From Ignavibacteriota bacterium (GTDB taxonomy: Bacteria > Bacteroidota > Ignavibacteria > Tepidaquicellales > Tepidaquicellaceae): 6,968 nucleotides of DNA. How positions within the stretch are numbered: the first letter of the stretch is position 1; the number at the start of each line of letters is the position of its first letter. Made by a program: the position numbers and the translations under genes. The notes under the pieces are model-generated. The model saw nothing but the letters and a program-made list of their open reading frames with translations. It ran no database searches and had not been told where the DNA came from. Below are positions 5,575-6,968 of this stretch, piece after piece. The stretch spans positions 1,114 through 8,081 of the forward strand of contig PNBM01000045.1 in the NCBI GenBank assembly GCA_003135995.1, read 5' to 3'.

Positions 5575-5582
5575 TAAATTTG
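5575..5582 (+). promoter_or_regulatory. Bacteroidota-type -7 element TAAATTTG upstream of tolC
   Basis: TAAATTTG matches the Bacteroidota TAnnTTTG consensus exactly and would place transcription start near 5588-5590, about 34 bases before the tolC ATG at 5623. No good TTG-type -33 element is seen at the right distance, which would fit a promoter that needs an activator. Another small inverted repeat, TTTGTC (5579-5584) with GACAAA (5598-5603), overlaps it. Confidence 0.4.
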
Positions 5583-5622
5583 TCAAAAACATAATAGGAC
5601 AAAAAAATTTAAAATAAATTTT

Positions 5623-6879
5623 ATGAAATATCTGATAGCAATATTATTATTGCTCACGGTTCATTCGGCGAAAGCACAAACCGGCACTGATACGACGGTC
5701 ACTCCCGGTTTGAATTATTTAGTTGAATCTGCTATAAATAAAAATTCTAAACTCGAGCCAATTGAAATACAAAGGAAAATCGAGCTTTCGAAAATAGAGC
5801 AGATGAATAAACAACCGATGCCCATGCTTGAACTTATGGTCGATTATATTCCCGTTGATTTTTCTGCAAAACCCGAATATGATGCGTTCTATTCTCAGAG
5901 ATTGATGCTTCCGAAGAAACTGAGCCTGAATGAAAAAGTAAATTTAATCGGGGCGGAGAAACAGGAAATCACAAAGTCACAACTCAGAATTGATTTAGTC
6001 AGGCAGGTGAAAACAAATTATTTCAATTTGTATTACTACGATAAATTACTCGCATTCAATCTGGAATATCAGAAAATTATGAAGAATCTGGTTAAATCAC
6101 TCGAATCAAGTTATGCTTCCGGAATGGGAAACCAGAGCCAGATTTTTAAAATGAATAATGAACTGCAATTGATGGTGTACGAACAAATTGAAATGGAACA
6201 AATGAAAAAAGTTGTTATAAATAATCTGCGTGTGCTTTCGAATTTAAATCTGCCTGAAGATTTCAAGCCTAAAGATATAAATGTTATTTTAAATACAAAT
6301 ATTGATTTGGATACGGCAAAGCTGACAAATATAATGCTGTCAAATAATCCTGAATTTAAAATGATTGATAATATGCTTCAGCAGGCAAGAGTCGAAAAAA
6401 ATATAGCTGAACTTGATAAAGTGCCTGACATTACAATCGGCGGCGGTGTAAGATATATGGCAAAAGATAATATGACTAATCTCGCAATCAGCGTCGGTAT
6501 TGATTTGCCTTTTATGCCGTGGAATTCAAAAAGAATAAATGCAATGCTTGACGAAAAAAAACTTATGGAACAGCAGGCAAATTCTTTGCAAAGTTCATCT
6601 TTAAATTATATGAAAAACGAACTTCAAAGCATGGTGATTATGCTTAATACTTTGATTGAAAAGAAAAAATATCTGAACGAAGTTCTTATTCCTCAAACCG
6701 GACAGACTTTTAATTCTTCGCTCGCTTCATATTCAAGCAGTACAAATGAATTTATGAACCTGCTCGATTCATACAGGAAACTTCGCGAAGCGGATGAAAT
6801 GCTTGTGAAACAGGAAACTGAATATCTGAAACAACTTAGCGAACTTGAGTTTTTACTCGGAACACAAATAACAAAGTAA
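5623..6879 (+). CDS. TolC/CusC-family outer-membrane efflux protein
   Basis: 418 residues. The signal peptide is residues 1-18 (MKYLIAILLLLTVHSAKA, cleavage before Q19). No lipobox is present, unlike classic CusC. The mature protein has the two-fold structure of outer-membrane efflux factors: long amphipathic helices (about 30-62, 104-215, then 235-265, 300-415) broken by strand segments MLELMVDYIPVDF (68-80) and ITIGGGVRYMAKDN/LAISVGIDLPFMPW. The 'GIDLPF' stretch before a long helix is typical of the second repeat. As a trimer it would form the duct carrying substrate from the periplasm out, together with an RND pump and adaptor. Methionines cluster near the N-terminus (M61, M66, M68, M72). 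Position after the Cys-rich genes suggests heavy-metal efflux of the Cus/Czc kind; substrate is inferred. No pump or adaptor gene lies inside the window. ATG at 5623 lacks a Shine-Dalgarno site. Confidence 0.85.
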   Translation: MKYLIAILLLLTVHSAKAQTGTDTTVTPGLNYLVESAINKNSKLEPIEIQRKIELSKIEQMNKQPMPMLELMVDYIPVDFSAKPEYDAFYSQRLMLPKKLSLNEKVNLIGAEKQEITKSQLRIDLVRQVKTNYFNLYYYDKLLAFNLEYQKIMKNLVKSLESSYASGMGNQSQIFKMNNELQLMVYEQIEMEQMKKVVINNLRVLSNLNLPEDFKPKDINVILNTNIDLDTAKLTNIMLSNNPEFKMIDNMLQQARVEKNIAELDKVPDITIGGGVRYMAKDNMTNLAISVGIDLPFMPWNSKRINAMLDEKKLMEQQANSLQSSSLNYMKNELQSMVIMLNTLIEKKKYLNEVLIPQTGQTFNSSLASYSSSTNEFMNLLDSYRKLREADEMLVKQETEYLKQLSELEFLLGTQITK

Positions 6880-6883
6880 TACG

Positions 6884-6917
6884 ACAACTTGTCCCGATTT
6901 GTCGGGATTTATGTTGT
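6884..6917 (+). terminator. Composite hairpin after tolC, possible terminator
   Basis: Five bases past the tolC stop, TCCCGA (6892-6897), loop TTTG, TCGGGA (6902-6907) make a 6-bp stem, enclosed by ACAAC (6884-6888) and GTTGT (6913-6917). Only a short TTT follows the inner stem, so termination may be partial. If real, pump genes downstream would need read-through or their own promoter. Confidence 0.45.
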
Positions 6918-6930
6918 GAAAAGTAGTTTA

Positions 6931-6968
6931 CTCCCCCTCTCCTTCCAGGAGAGGGGGCAGGGGTGAGG
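6931..6968. repeat. GC-rich palindrome, probable dispersed intergenic repeat (runs to window edge)
   Basis: CCCCCTCTCCT (6933-6943), loop TCC, AGGAGAGGGGG (6947-6957) is a perfect 11-bp stem, followed by CAGGGGTGAGG to the last base. Its GC content stands out sharply from the surroundings. I recall near-identical 'CCCTCTCC...GGAGAGGG..CAGGGGTGAGG' motifs scattered between genes in many unrelated bacterial genomes, so this looks like a mobile or dispersed small repeat. The element may continue past the window. Confidence 0.6.

Overview
This is an AT-rich bacterial window. Exported proteins with Bacteroidota-style N-termini, seven-bladed YCF48-like lipoproteins, near absence of Shine-Dalgarno sites and one good match to the Bacteroidota -7 promoter element (TAnnTTTG) suggest the Bacteroidota / Ignavibacteria-Chlorobi group. 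This is inferred from style; no marker gene is present.

Left part, minus strand (1-1330): a two-gene unit. The upstream gene (518-1330) encodes a lipoprotein with what looks like two tandem YtkA/FixH-like beta-sandwich domains. One base after its stop begins a beta-barrel outer-membrane protein with a Cys-Cys pair just after its signal peptide; it runs off the window at base 1. Middle part, plus strand: after a 229-base divergent AT-rich gap come a small VOC (glyoxalase-fold) protein (1560-1910), a YCF48-like seven-bladed propeller lipoprotein (1980-2957) and an RNase H1-type nuclease with an unidentified N-terminal domain (3150-3833). These three look like ordinary, unlinked genes.

Right part, plus strand (3903-6879): the most interesting segment, a probable soft-metal (copper/silver-like) handling and efflux cluster. 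Two paralogous small exported Cys-rich proteins, both with TTG starts (3903-4298 and 5119-5508), flank a larger exported protein (4357-5016). That protein joins a 16-cysteine metallothionein-like segment, a Cys/Met octapeptide repeat and two YHS/TRASH-type metal-binding domains. A TolC/CusC-like outer-membrane efflux factor (5623-6879) follows. A working model is that the Cys-rich proteins capture or sense metal in the periplasm and the TolC protein is the exit duct of an RND pump whose other subunits would lie beyond the window. The model rests on sequence style and gene order.

Non-coding structure includes an 11-bp hairpin after the YHS gene, a dyad plus Bacteroidota-type -7 element before tolC, a composite hairpin after tolC, and a GC-rich palindrome at the right edge that looks like a dispersed repeat. 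No tRNA, rRNA, CRISPR array or transposase gene was seen.
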